The translations under genes and the position numbers were made by a program. The notes under the pieces were generated by a model. The model saw only the letters and a list, made by a program, of their open reading frames with translations. It was not told where the DNA came from and searched no databases. A DNA stretch of 35,748 nt from Saprospiraceae bacterium (GTDB lineage: Bacteria; Bacteroidota; Bacteroidia; Chitinophagales; Saprospiraceae), in the NCBI GenBank assembly GCA_026983735.1, contig JALSTN010000264.1:1-35748 (forward strand), given 5' to 3'. This document shows, piece after piece, positions 8,930 to 17,515 of this stretch (positions are counted from its first letter, which is position 1; each line of letters begins with the position of its first letter).

Positions 8930-9799
8930 TTGAAGACAGAGCCAAAACACACCACCAAATCTCCCGCTATATGTATTATAGGCGCAGGAAAAATGGCATA
9001 CAACCTATGCCACGCTTTCAGCTCTTCGGGACTCTCCAATATCTGTGTCATTAATCGAAATCATACACACCTTAAAGAATTATCAACACGTATTAATATC
9101 AAACACCTCTCAACGGATTACAAGGATATTCCTAAAGACACAAGCTTACTCCTCATTGCTGTGTCGGATGACGCAATTCCCCTCGTTGCCGAAAAAATAC
9201 AACCCTATGTTCCCCACTCTTCCGTCGTAACTCATTGTTCCGGTGTTCTTCCTATAACCATCCTTCAAAACTTTGACGCCTTCGGGTTATTTTATCCATT
9301 GGCTTCTATGTCTAAGGAGAAATTCACCAACTTCCAGCAAATACCCATTATCATTGACGGAAATGCTCAGAATTCAATTCAATTTCTACAAACAGTGGCA
9401 GCTAAATTATCACCAAAAGTATATCGACTCAATGATGGACAACGCCCTTTCCTACATCTCGCCGCAGTCCTAGTCAATAATTTTACTACACATATCATAG
9501 GTACTGCATTTGATTTGCTACAAGAACATCAAATCTCCAAAGATCTACTTTCCCCCATCATTCAACAGACTTTGGAAAATGTACTTAAATTTCTCCCTCA
9601 TGAGATACAAACCGGTCCTGCGATGCGGTTCGACATCCATACCCTCGACAAACACCTTGAATTGCTCGATCCCTCCCCTACTTTACAATCTATATACAAA
9701 CTTATAACCAAGAGTATCATCAAAACTCAAATGGAGAGAAAGGACTTTACTAAACAAGAGAGAGAAAAGGCTGAATCTATCTTAAGTCAACTAAAGTAA
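8930..9799 (+). CDS. Rossmann-like/DUF2520 NAD(P)-binding protein
   Basis: The 289-aa predicted cytoplasmic protein has a nucleotide-binding motif GAGKMA at about residues 18-23, in 'CIIGAGKMAYNLCHAFSSSG'. A Rossmann fold continues to about 125 with 'SLLLIAVSDDAIPLVAEKI', and a helical C-terminal domain holds 'LHLAAVLVNNFTTHI'. This layout resembles the ketopantoate reductase/P5C reductase superfamily, in particular the Rossmann-DUF2520 proteins common in Bacteroidota. The substrate is unknown. The start is TTG at 8930; the next in-frame ATG would cut into the glycine motif, so the TTG is preferred. It lies 31 bp after the preceding gene, suggesting co-transcription. Confidence 0.85.
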   Translation: MKTEPKHTTKSPAICIIGAGKMAYNLCHAFSSSGLSNICVINRNHTHLKELSTRINIKHLSTDYKDIPKDTSLLLIAVSDDAIPLVAEKIQPYVPHSSVVTHCSGVLPITILQNFDAFGLFYPLASMSKEKFTNFQQIPIIIDGNAQNSIQFLQTVAAKLSPKVYRLNDGQRPFLHLAAVLVNNFTTHIIGTAFDLLQEHQISKDLLSPIIQQTLENVLKFLPHEIQTGPAMRFDIHTLDKHLELLDPSPTLQSIYKLITKSIIKTQMERKDFTKQEREKAESILSQLK

Positions 9800-9821
9800 C
9801 ACGGACATCTGGTTACTCTAC

Positions 9822-10187
9822 CTAATTACAAGGTATATCAAAGTGTTCATCCAAAGACGATATACTGTATTGTGAAGACTTTCTTCTCACCTTGGGATAT
9901 CTCTTTTTTAGCGATTCATCTATTAGATTGCTTTCAATTTCCTTTTCCGCTAGCGATTGTTTAAGCAGTTCCACTTCTTGCTCCAACCCCTTAATTCGCT
10001 CTAAGCGTTCTTTTGTCATGCTGTGCTGTAAGCCCGCTTCACCCATTTCCTCAAACTTCTTCTTCTATAATTAATATAGCTTGCGGGGTAAATACCATGT
10101 TTCTCAATCGTTATCTTACCCCCAATAATACTTGCTTCCATTAAATTCTGAAGCTACTTTTCCTTCGTTAAGTGTCCATATGTTTAA
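9822..10187 (-). pseudogene. Decayed IS3-type transposase orfA
   Basis: Read on the minus strand, one frame gives 'MEASIIGGKITIEKHGIYPA', an HTH_Tnp_1-like opening with a recognition-helix pattern. It then breaks, and the protein continues in another frame as 'KKKFEEMGEAGLQHSMTKER' followed by a leucine-zipper-like stretch 'LEQEVELLKQSLAEKEIES', as in IS3-family OrfA. An in-frame stop also lies upstream of the HTH part. No orfB catalytic (DDE) part follows, and terminal inverted repeats were not found, so this is a dead fragment. The longest surviving frame is about 74 codons (9822-10046). The family call rests on the pattern of helix-turn-helix plus zipper and is moderate. Confidence 0.6.
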
Positions 10188-10208
10188 AAAATTCATGTTC
10201 GCTTCATA
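10176..10208 (+). repeat. Minimal copy of the AT-rich structured repeat (ends fused)
   Basis: The left-end sequence CCATATGTTTAAAAA runs straight into the right-end sequence ATTCATGTTCGCTTCATA. These match the two ends of the units at 17162-17309 and 17331-17474 with the whole middle missing. It lies at the 5' end of the transposase relic. Confidence 0.5.
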
Positions 10209-10279
10209 ACTGCAAAAATACAGTTTTATTTCTATAATCTTGTCTGAAGTATTTGGGGGCTAAAGTAGGTTAATACACA

Positions 10280-13200
10280 TCAATGCAAGATGATTGAGAT
10301 ATTGCCTATCCGTTGATAATCTTCCCCGTTAATACATGTATATTTTAGTAGGTAATTATATACATCGGGAGGTAGTACAGTTCCTTTATAAGTACCATCC
10401 CAACCATCTCCTTGGTTTGTAGTATGAAAAACCTTTTCTCCCCAACGGTTATATATCACCAAGTCCATTTCCTGTATTACAGCGCTCCTGACGAAGAGGA
10501 TATCATTAACTCCATCACCATTGGGCGAAAATGCATTCGGTAAAAAGACTCCCTTCTCACAATCCAAAGGAATAGCAGTTACCAAAACTGTATCCATCCC
10601 CATACAACCAAATTCATCTGTTACAATAACTTTAAATATCTGGGCCCCTGTTTTACTCAAAGTTGCAATAGGGGTTGGTGAGCTCGAATCGTCTAGCAAT
10701 TCAGGTGGCATCCATCGGTAAGTGTATCCCTTAGGTACGACATCTAACTGAACGGGCAATCCGACTACGATCCGTGGGGGGTCTGCTGAAGCAACTACCT
10801 CGTCATCATCAAATCCATGAACAACAAGGTTAATTTGCTCTGTATAAACACAACCATCACCATATCGAACAGTTACTTTGTAACTGTGCTTATCTTTAGA
10901 AGGCCTCACAAAGACTTTCTTGTCTATAAAAGTCAGATTACCACCTAAATCCCAATCAATCTGAACATTTCCACCACCATTGCAGACCACTTGCATCATC
11001 ACACTATCTCCTGCACATACATCTGACGGAAAGACAATATCAAAATTCTTGTCATACGACCGGACAAAAATCGAATCTCGAGTTACACATCCCAAGCTAT
11101 CTGCTATTTTCAATACATAATTAACACTGTCATTCGGCAAAATAACAACCGGATTGCCCTCACCTATAACTTTTCCTGAGCTATCACACCACGTCAATAA
11201 TCCACCGTCAGGTGTAACATCTACGTCAAGTTCCAGGGAGTCCGCATCACACAATATTGTATCTACGGGTAAGTTGTGCACAATAAACTTAGGACCTACT
11301 TTAACCTCTACTTCAAATTGCATCTCACATTGTTGGAATTCCGGGTCATGGATTTGCACCTTGAAAGTAACGGAATGATCAACGGTAGCCTTGGGGTTGG
11401 CCTTAGTAGAATCGTCTAAGTATTTCCCAGGGGTCCAAAGATAGGTCAGTGTTGTATCCCCATCGGGATTTAAAAATAGTTCGCCACCTCCGTAACATAA
11501 AATATGTTCTTTAGGGATATGTACATTACGCCCTCCATAAACAATGTATCTAGAAGCCACTCCCTGACATTGGTCGGCTGCACCTGCTCTAACAAATAGA
11601 ACCGTATCTCCAGAAATCTCTATTCGCAACGTATCTCCGGTATTTACGATGGGATTGAAGCTATCGTTATAGGACCATTCGAACTGAGTAGAATCATTGG
11701 AATGTGCGACAAGCAACACCTGGCCATCACAGGTAGTATCTGTTCCCGTTATCCAAACGGGGATAGTATCGTGAACCTCTATATATACTGAGTCTACTAA
11801 AGAACATGTGTCATTGGTTATAGTGACATAATAAGTGGTATTGGAATCAGGAGATGCAATGGGTCTATCCGGTCTCTTTAAATTAAGCCCCGTCGTCGGA
11901 GACCATGTATAATTATAATCCGACTTTGAAAACTTAAAAAGCCTTATTGAGTCTCCTCTACATATATTGAGGGAGTCTCCTGTCCATTCGATATTAATAT
12001 TGGGCAAATAGGTATCTAACTCTTTAACCCCTTTGCAACCATTCATATCTTCTACCTCCAATTTTATATGTACTTGAACTCCTTTTTTCATCAAGACCAA
12101 AGCAGGACTACCGGAAGCGGTATAAGTGCCCTTCGGGTCCGTAACTGTCCAATTCCATGCAACTAAACTATCCTTAGAGGTTGAAATACTATTTAAGCGG
12201 AGCCCCAAGGTGTCAGTACAAAGCAAGGTGTATTCAAAGTTCACATCAATCTCAGGGTCGATGATTGTAATGATTTGGATCGTAGAATCCATACAACCGT
12301 CTTTATCTACTTTTAGTAGCACTTTATAGGTTCCAGCCGAATCAAATGTAAAAGTCGGATTTTCTTCAGAAGAGCGCTTTGTCCGGTCTCCATCTGCATC
12401 AAAAAACCAAAGATAGTTATTTGCATTCTTAGATGTGCTCATAAACGTTTGTGTCAAGCCATCGCAAGGGTCAGAAGTGAGCTCAAATGAAGCTACTGGC
12501 TTTTCTCCACAAGCTCGGACATTGAACTCAAAATCACGATAGCTCACTCCGATCACTTTACCATCTCTATACTCCTGCACACAAACACCAACCAAGAATT
12601 GGCCAATCGTATTGGGTGTTGCGGTCATTATCCCTGTATTCTCATCTATTTTCAATGGAACTCCTCCAAGTAAATCAGCGAGTCCGTAAGGCGCTTTCCA
12701 CACGACAGGTTCGTAAGGCGGTGGGTCGGCTTTGAGGTCTTGAGGATGAGCGAAGGTTAACCCTTGGTATGGAGCACATAACGAATACACTAAACTATCC
12801 CCATCAGCGTCTGTTGCGCTATGGTCAAAAGTAAACGGCAAACCTGAACAGATATAGATCGGTGCCCATTGTTTGAATTCCGGAGAAGAATTGCAAAGTG
12901 AAAGCGTTTTAGGATTAATCTTCGCAAAATAAGTAGTTCCTGTTTCCAAAGGAGTTTCAATATTATTTAGAGTCCAATTCCTACAACAACGTTGATAAGA
13001 TAAAATATATCCGGTTGCCTCCGTTGGGGGCAACACCACTTCTCCAACATATGTCCCCTCCTCCACACAGACAGGTTTTCCTTGATCTATGCACCCTCCA
13101 TCTAAGTCAGAATCAACGGGGACAACACCTAAAAATCGCATAGGTACATATCCGTTCTTGCCAAGTGTAATTCTATGCCCTCCTTCCCCATTGTATATGG

Positions 13201-13393
13201 TTAGGTGTAAATCACGATCAAAGGGTTCTTGACCAAACTCACAATCCCTTCGGATAGTCAACTTAAATTGATATCGGTTATTTCCAAGGCATCTGTATGT
13301 GATATTTCCTCCTACAATATGGGTAGCCCACGATACTTGATTGGAAAATAAAATTATTAAAGTAAGGGAGAATAATCGAATGAAGCTTTTCAT
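10280..13393 (-). CDS. Large PKD/Ig-like adhesin with gliding-type (T9SS type B) C-terminal domain
   Basis: The product is a surface protein of 1037 aa from the ATG at 13393; a TTG three codons upstream is less likely. A signal peptide spans about 1-24, ending near WATH. The first 290 residues match the opening module of many Bacteroidota adhesins, with 'HIVGGNITYRCLGNNRYQFK' and paired cysteines ('YQRCCRNW'). A PKD domain follows at about 295-380 ('NPTFTFDSAGTYKVLLKV'), then several Ig/PKD-like repeats with tandem 'VDS' and 'GDT' turns. The last 90 residues are a gliding-motility C-terminal domain: 'LPNAFSPNGDGVNDILF', 'IYNRWGEKVFH', 'GDGWDGTYKG'. Such type B domains depend on a PorP/SprF partner, and one lies in the same cluster. 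The PorE-like gene ends 20 bp upstream. Confidence 0.93.
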   Translation of the reverse strand: MKSFIRLFSLTLIILFSNQVSWATHIVGGNITYRCLGNNRYQFKLTIRRDCEFGQEPFDRDLHLTIYNGEGGHRITLGKNGYVPMRFLGVVPVDSDLDGGCIDQGKPVCVEEGTYVGEVVLPPTEATGYILSYQRCCRNWTLNNIETPLETGTTYFAKINPKTLSLCNSSPEFKQWAPIYICSGLPFTFDHSATDADGDSLVYSLCAPYQGLTFAHPQDLKADPPPYEPVVWKAPYGLADLLGGVPLKIDENTGIMTATPNTIGQFLVGVCVQEYRDGKVIGVSYRDFEFNVRACGEKPVASFELTSDPCDGLTQTFMSTSKNANNYLWFFDADGDRTKRSSEENPTFTFDSAGTYKVLLKVDKDGCMDSTIQIITIIDPEIDVNFEYTLLCTDTLGLRLNSISTSKDSLVAWNWTVTDPKGTYTASGSPALVLMKKGVQVHIKLEVEDMNGCKGVKELDTYLPNINIEWTGDSLNICRGDSIRLFKFSKSDYNYTWSPTTGLNLKRPDRPIASPDSNTTYYVTITNDTCSLVDSVYIEVHDTIPVWITGTDTTCDGQVLLVAHSNDSTQFEWSYNDSFNPIVNTGDTLRIEISGDTVLFVRAGAADQCQGVASRYIVYGGRNVHIPKEHILCYGGGELFLNPDGDTTLTYLWTPGKYLDDSTKANPKATVDHSVTFKVQIHDPEFQQCEMQFEVEVKVGPKFIVHNLPVDTILCDADSLELDVDVTPDGGLLTWCDSSGKVIGEGNPVVILPNDSVNYVLKIADSLGCVTRDSIFVRSYDKNFDIVFPSDVCAGDSVMMQVVCNGGGNVQIDWDLGGNLTFIDKKVFVRPSKDKHSYKVTVRYGDGCVYTEQINLVVHGFDDDEVVASADPPRIVVGLPVQLDVVPKGYTYRWMPPELLDDSSSPTPIATLSKTGAQIFKVIVTDEFGCMGMDTVLVTAIPLDCEKGVFLPNAFSPNGDGVNDILFVRSAVIQEMDLVIYNRWGEKVFHTTNQGDGWDGTYKGTVLPPDVYNYLLKYTCINGEDYQRIGNISIILH

Positions 13394-13413
13394 TGAAAAC
13401 AAGGTTTATATTT

Positions 13414-15849
13414 TTATTTGGCTGTAACATTGGATATATCGATGCGACGCATTCCGGAAGCTTCCGGACTGTATATCGAGTTACGCTCATCTTTTAAATT
13501 TTCTAATATACTTCTGATTTTTAGAATTTCTTCCGGCAGCTCACTTTCACCAATGGCTCTCTCCTTAGCTATGACAAGACTACCATTCTTTAAATAAGGC
13601 AATAAAATCCCACCCTTATACCTTCTAAATTCATTCTTAATAGAACTTATTCTTCTGGCCGCAAGATTTTTATTGTAACCGGAAGAGGCCCGGGGTGAAG
13701 TGTATCCTCTAATTTCAATTCTATATTTATTACCTAATTTCATTTCACTTTCCAATACTTCTAGAAAAAGTTGGAGTTGGTCATAACCTGCTTTAACTCG
13801 TGTTTGAAAAAATGAAGCAATTCTTTCGCCATCGGCAGAAGCTCCTCCTTCGGAGAATCTGTCAATGAATTCTTGCTTCTTAGGATAATACTTCAGATAA
13901 GTATCCGTATAACTTTCTTTGGTGGTTCTCTTCCAAGATCTTCTACCCGGCCTGTCGTTATCAAAGTACAATGCGATGGGCAACACACTAGGTAAAGAAG
14001 GCGTGAGGTATAATTTTATAACAATAGGTCCATCCTTTGGAGTTGACAGGTCCAGACTCTTAGTATCGGGAAGATATGCAAATTTCTTTCCTTTAAACAC
14101 TAATCGGGTACCGGGGATAACTGTAAATATAGTTTCGTTATCCGGACAAGTTTTCTTGCTAGATAGTAGTTGATTATTTTTTGAATCACTCATTAAAACA
14201 TCTACACAAGAAAGCGGTTTACCCGTATTCTTATTAAAGGTTTGAACAAGCACTTCTATACGTTGAGGTTTCAAATACAAGGTTCGTTGAATGGTTGTAT
14301 CCTTAACACTCAAGGGAGTTTGTAGATCTACGGATGCAGGTAGAAAGCCATTTTTCGTAGCTACTAAGCTATATCTACTATCACAATCTACCGGTACTTT
14401 GTAGAGACTTGCAATATCATTTTGAAAAGTCAGAGTATCCCGCGTATCCTTATTAATCAGGAGTAAGGTCGCACCTCGTAAAGAGTCTTTGGTTTCTGCA
14501 TTCATTATAGCGGTCAACATCCGTATATTGCAAGGCAAGTAGGTCAACTTGTAGATATCAAAACAACACGCTTTTGGCTCGGACTCCAAATGAAACGCAT
14601 CCACCCGATTGGAAGCTACATAAGCTGTTCCTCTATCCGGAGATAATGTGTAGTAGATATCGTTATAACTGGAATTAACCGGTGCGGGCAATGGTTCCAC
14701 TTTACCCCATCCCTTTCCACCTACACGACATTTATAGACATCGAAACCACCTAAGCCTCGGTACCCCTTTGAACTAAAATACAACATACTGGATTCAGCA
14801 TGCATATATGGGGAGATATCGTCTTCAGCGGTATTAACTCCACTCATGTTAACAGGAGCAGAATACTCCATATTTTCATTGAGAACACTGTACCAAATAT
14901 CTTTATTTCCTCTTCCCCCCGGCATATCAGACACAAAATACAAAATATACTTCCCCAAATCTGCATCAAAAGATATCGAGGGATCTGTGGCTGTATATCC
15001 GGGGACATTAATATATTCCGGAAGTATTTTGGCCGTCCCCCAATGCCCATTCTCCATTTCTCTAACGTAAATCTTACAATTCAACTTACTGTCATTGACA
15101 TAATCACATAGTGTATAATAAAGCATTTTAGAATCCTTTGAAATACTGGTATGAGCAGCGCCTTGAATATCATCAACCAAAAAATCCTCTTGGACTTCAC
15201 TTTGCCCTGCTTCATTCAAAAGGATTTTAGAGCGCAATTTTCCCATAGATTTCCCCTTGGCAAGAACAGGATATTTCATAGAAGAAAAGTAGAGTTGATC
15301 ACCCTTAACCAGCGCCCCAAAATCTGAATAAGGGGAATTAATGGATTCATCCAAATGCTCTATAAGAATATTGTCAGGTGCATTTTCCACTCTCTGGTAT
15401 GCCCATCGACAAGCCTCCTTTTCCTTCCTGGCACGCTCGGTCAAATAGGATCCATCATCTCCATACTCCGTAATATAGAGGTTATAGTTAGCGATTGCAT
15501 CTTGATATTTACCCTGTATTTGTTGCATTTCTGCTAGATAATAGGCTGCGGCAGGAAACTGACTTCCCTGGTCCGAAGACACGACCTTTTGATACATTCG
15601 TTCTGCGTATTCATAAGCGTGAAATAACCTAGCTGATTCAGCTAAACGATAAGTAATATCAGTAGCTGTAGTATCGTATAAATACGCCTCTTGAAAATAG
15701 TGAAATGCAGAGTAATAATTCTCAGACTGTGTCGCTTCCTCTCCTAACTTCAGATATTCCTCTCTTTGTTGCCCAGGCCTATATAATTCTTGGGCATGGA
15801 GGGAACAAATAAAAAAGATCAGGTATGAAATGGTTAAAATTTTGTTCAT
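13414..15849 (-). CDS. PorE-like TPR-PD40-OmpA outer-membrane-associated protein
   Basis: The product is 811 aa from the ATG at 15849. A GTG six codons upstream is open, but the ATG directly precedes a signal peptide, 'MNKILTISYLIFFICSLHAQ'. Modules in order: TPR repeats (about 25-145, 'ENYYSAFHYFQEAY'); a PD40/WD40-like propeller (about 165-440, with 'SPYMHAESSMLYFSSKGYRG'); carboxypeptidase-regulatory-like beta domains (about 450-625); and an OmpA-like C-terminal domain (about 690-811) with 'YRIEIRGYTSP', 'YNKNLAARRISS' and a terminal 'MRRIDIS'. The order matches PorE of the T9SS, which links outer-membrane parts to peptidoglycan. Here 'GYTSPRAS' replaces the usual TDxxGS, a variant common in this group; whether it still binds peptidoglycan is unproven. 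It lies 60 bp after the PorP gene. Confidence 0.9.
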   Translation of the reverse strand: MNKILTISYLIFFICSLHAQELYRPGQQREEYLKLGEEATQSENYYSAFHYFQEAYLYDTTATDITYRLAESARLFHAYEYAERMYQKVVSSDQGSQFPAAAYYLAEMQQIQGKYQDAIANYNLYITEYGDDGSYLTERARKEKEACRWAYQRVENAPDNILIEHLDESINSPYSDFGALVKGDQLYFSSMKYPVLAKGKSMGKLRSKILLNEAGQSEVQEDFLVDDIQGAAHTSISKDSKMLYYTLCDYVNDSKLNCKIYVREMENGHWGTAKILPEYINVPGYTATDPSISFDADLGKYILYFVSDMPGGRGNKDIWYSVLNENMEYSAPVNMSGVNTAEDDISPYMHAESSMLYFSSKGYRGLGGFDVYKCRVGGKGWGKVEPLPAPVNSSYNDIYYTLSPDRGTAYVASNRVDAFHLESEPKACCFDIYKLTYLPCNIRMLTAIMNAETKDSLRGATLLLINKDTRDTLTFQNDIASLYKVPVDCDSRYSLVATKNGFLPASVDLQTPLSVKDTTIQRTLYLKPQRIEVLVQTFNKNTGKPLSCVDVLMSDSKNNQLLSSKKTCPDNETIFTVIPGTRLVFKGKKFAYLPDTKSLDLSTPKDGPIVIKLYLTPSLPSVLPIALYFDNDRPGRRSWKRTTKESYTDTYLKYYPKKQEFIDRFSEGGASADGERIASFFQTRVKAGYDQLQLFLEVLESEMKLGNKYRIEIRGYTSPRASSGYNKNLAARRISSIKNEFRRYKGGILLPYLKNGSLVIAKERAIGESELPEEILKIRSILENLKDERNSIYSPEASGMRRIDISNVTAK

Positions 15850-15909
15850 TTTTATATTTTTGAGCACTTGTAAAAGGAATTGAAATAACTCAAACTCGGG
15901 TATTTTGGT

Positions 15910-16929
15910 CTAATAAATGGGGCAGGTCTTAAAATCCCTTATCGGCCGCACATGCACTATTCTATAGATTAAAGCAAATTCAGGTCCTCCTAATTTCCCA
16001 GTAGCACGTTGAAAATCAGATATATTAACATCATAACTCAACCCAGCATACCACATACTCCACTCTGCAGCGACTTTGGGTATAACTGCATCTTTATGCC
16101 GAACAGAAAGACCGAGCAATAAGGCAAACTCTTTGCCTCGCTTCTGATTAAAAAATAATTTGCCATATCCTCCGTAAACCAACTCTTTATATGGGCCTTG
16201 TGTCTGGTACAACACATGCGCTAAGATGTCCAATTGTGAAAGTAGTGGCCACTCTGCTAAAGCGTGATAGGCCAATCGCATATCCAAAGGGTAATTTGTA
16301 GTACCAGCGTTAAAGGACTGGTTAGGACGATTGAGGTGGGCTGCCCCAATACCCAAATTTAGCTTTTTACGATAACTTTTTTGCCATTGATAATTGACCC
16401 CGCCTGAAAAATCAACGTAAGATCGTGCCAAGTTTTCAAAAGCTTCACCGCTGGGTAAAGAGGGATCTACCACATCGCCATTCCACTGCGAATCCCAAAC
16501 TAAGTCATCGGTTTTAAATCGCCGTTGGGCAAGGCCCAGCATAAGTCCTGCACTAATAAAATGTGTTCTGGATAATGGATAAGTATAGGCTCCTGAGCCA
16601 CCAAAATGGACCAAACCCAAACGAGAATCTCCTGCTTGGTCATAGTTAAATATCGCACCTAAAGACCAAAAACCTCGCATGTGCTTGGGGTAAATCTTTG
16701 TATCTGCATGCAAAGAACCAGTGCGATATCGAGCCAAGTGATTCGTGTACCATTGGCTTCTTAAATTGAGCCCCACACGTGTATCTCCATTAAAAATCCC
16801 GGTCATCGATGGATTTAAATTAAGTGGGGAAGTGTAGAACTGTGAGTAATGCAAATCTTGGCCATGAATACTAAATGTCCATACGCCAAGTATGATTGCA
16901 AAAAGGATTTTAAATCGGATTACTTTCAC
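15910..16929 (-). CDS. PorP/SprF family type IX secretion membrane protein
   Basis: The 339-aa outer-membrane beta-barrel protein has a signal peptide (about 1-23, ending 'SIHGQ') followed at once by the family signature 'DLHYSQFYTSPLNLNPSMTG', then alternating amphipathic strands to the C-terminus. PorP/SprF proteins help T9SS export and anchor specific cargo; SprF serves the type B adhesin SprB in Flavobacterium. The gene precedes a PorE-like gene and a type B adhesin on the same strand, so it is probably dedicated to that adhesin. The start is GTG at 16929; no ATG is available before the signal peptide. A candidate promoter lies at 17019-17052. Paralogues are usual in this phylum, so no gene name is assigned. 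Confidence 0.93.
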   Translation of the reverse strand: MKVIRFKILFAIILGVWTFSIHGQDLHYSQFYTSPLNLNPSMTGIFNGDTRVGLNLRSQWYTNHLARYRTGSLHADTKIYPKHMRGFWSLGAIFNYDQAGDSRLGLVHFGGSGAYTYPLSRTHFISAGLMLGLAQRRFKTDDLVWDSQWNGDVVDPSLPSGEAFENLARSYVDFSGGVNYQWQKSYRKKLNLGIGAAHLNRPNQSFNAGTTNYPLDMRLAYHALAEWPLLSQLDILAHVLYQTQGPYKELVYGGYGKLFFNQKRGKEFALLLGLSVRHKDAVIPKVAAEWSMWYAGLSYDVNISDFQRATGKLGGPEFALIYRIVHVRPIRDFKTCPIY

Positions 16930-17018
16930 TTCAGTAGGTTTTAATGTATAAAGTTTACAATAAAACCGGTCTTCAGGGGTAACTCAACCTGAGATCAAAT
17001 CACTCAAGGTTCATTCCG

Positions 17019-17052
17019 CAAATATACACAAAATATTTATAACACACAGCAA
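17019..17052 (-). promoter_or_regulatory. Candidate promoter of the porP-porE-adhesin cluster
   Basis: On the minus strand a TTG (17050-17052) is followed after 23 bp by TATATTTG (17019-17026), fitting the Bacteroidota -33/-7 pattern at the long end of its spacing range. The predicted leader to the GTG at 16929 is about 80 nt. Confidence 0.45.
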
Positions 17053-17161
17053 CAAAACTAAATAAATATTCATTTTCCTTATATACGTCAAATAAATGCC
17101 TTCATAATCTTTCGAATTTATTCTATTAACATTGTCGGGACAAAGATCTATAAACCTATAT

Positions 17162-17309
17162 ATTTCATATGTTTAAAAATTTATAATAAATTGAAAGTAA
17201 TTGTATTACAAATTTTCTGCACCTATGGAACCGCTTCGCTCTCACATGAATTTTTTTAATTATCTTTCTGTGTGAATTTATAATTAATAAAATTCATGTT
17301 CGTTTCATA
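17162..17309 (+). repeat. Structured AT-rich intergenic repeat, copy 1 (148 bp)
   Basis: It opens with ATTTCATATGTTTAAAAATT and closes with AATTCATGTTCGTTTCATA. The right half contains an inverted repeat with 19-base arms, 17245-17263 and 17280-17298, matching at 18 of 19 positions around a 16-base loop. The left half has a second, looser inverted repeat from AAAATTT to AAATTTT. Between them is the only GC-richer segment, with ACCGCTTCGCTCTC. RNA or cruciform hairpins are likely. No coding frame is seen. Confidence 0.8.
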
Positions 17310-17330
17310 GAGCTAAACGCTCACTTTACC

Positions 17331-17474
17331 ATTTCATATGTTTAAAAATTTGTACTAAATTGTAATAAATGTATTACAAATTTTCTGCAGCTATGTAACC
17401 GCTTCGCTCTCTCATGAATTTTAATCAATTTTGTGTGTGAATTTATAATTAATAAAATTCATATTCGTTTCATA
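17331..17474 (+). repeat. Structured AT-rich intergenic repeat, copy 2 (144 bp)
   Basis: A direct repeat of copy 1 after a 21-bp spacer, with the same opening, the same central ACCGCTTCGCTCTC and the same closing AATTCATATTCGTTTCATA. Differences are mostly small indels and substitutions in the hairpin arms. The left inverted repeat is tidier here, the right one less perfect. The copies are diverged, so the duplication is not recent. Confidence 0.8.
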
Positions 17475-17515
17475 CAACAGAAAAACGTATTGTTTTAACT
17501 TAATTTATTAGAAAT

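Larger units (their letters stand above)
16930..17515. other. 586-bp divergent spacer carrying a tandem structured repeat
   Basis: No protein-coding frame is apparent. The stretch holds the PorP promoter near its left end and two tandem copies of a repeat of about 145 bp (17162-17309 and 17331-17474). The 40 bp after the second copy lead to the SDR gene without a recognisable TAnnTTTG box. Confidence 0.6.

Noticed and set aside
10208-10229. AACTG/CAGTT hairpin followed by T-rich DNA as a terminator
   Set aside because: The 5-bp stem is on the strand opposite to the adhesin gene, and no plus-strand gene ends nearby except one 400 bp away.
14800-15111. Plus-strand open frames inside the PorE-like gene
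   Set aside because: Overlap the PD40 propeller coding region; composition and lack of family signature mark them as shadows.
17162-17474. Tandem repeats as a CRISPR array
   Set aside because: Only two units of about 145 bp with a 21-bp spacer, no short regular repeat-spacer pattern and no cas genes in the window.
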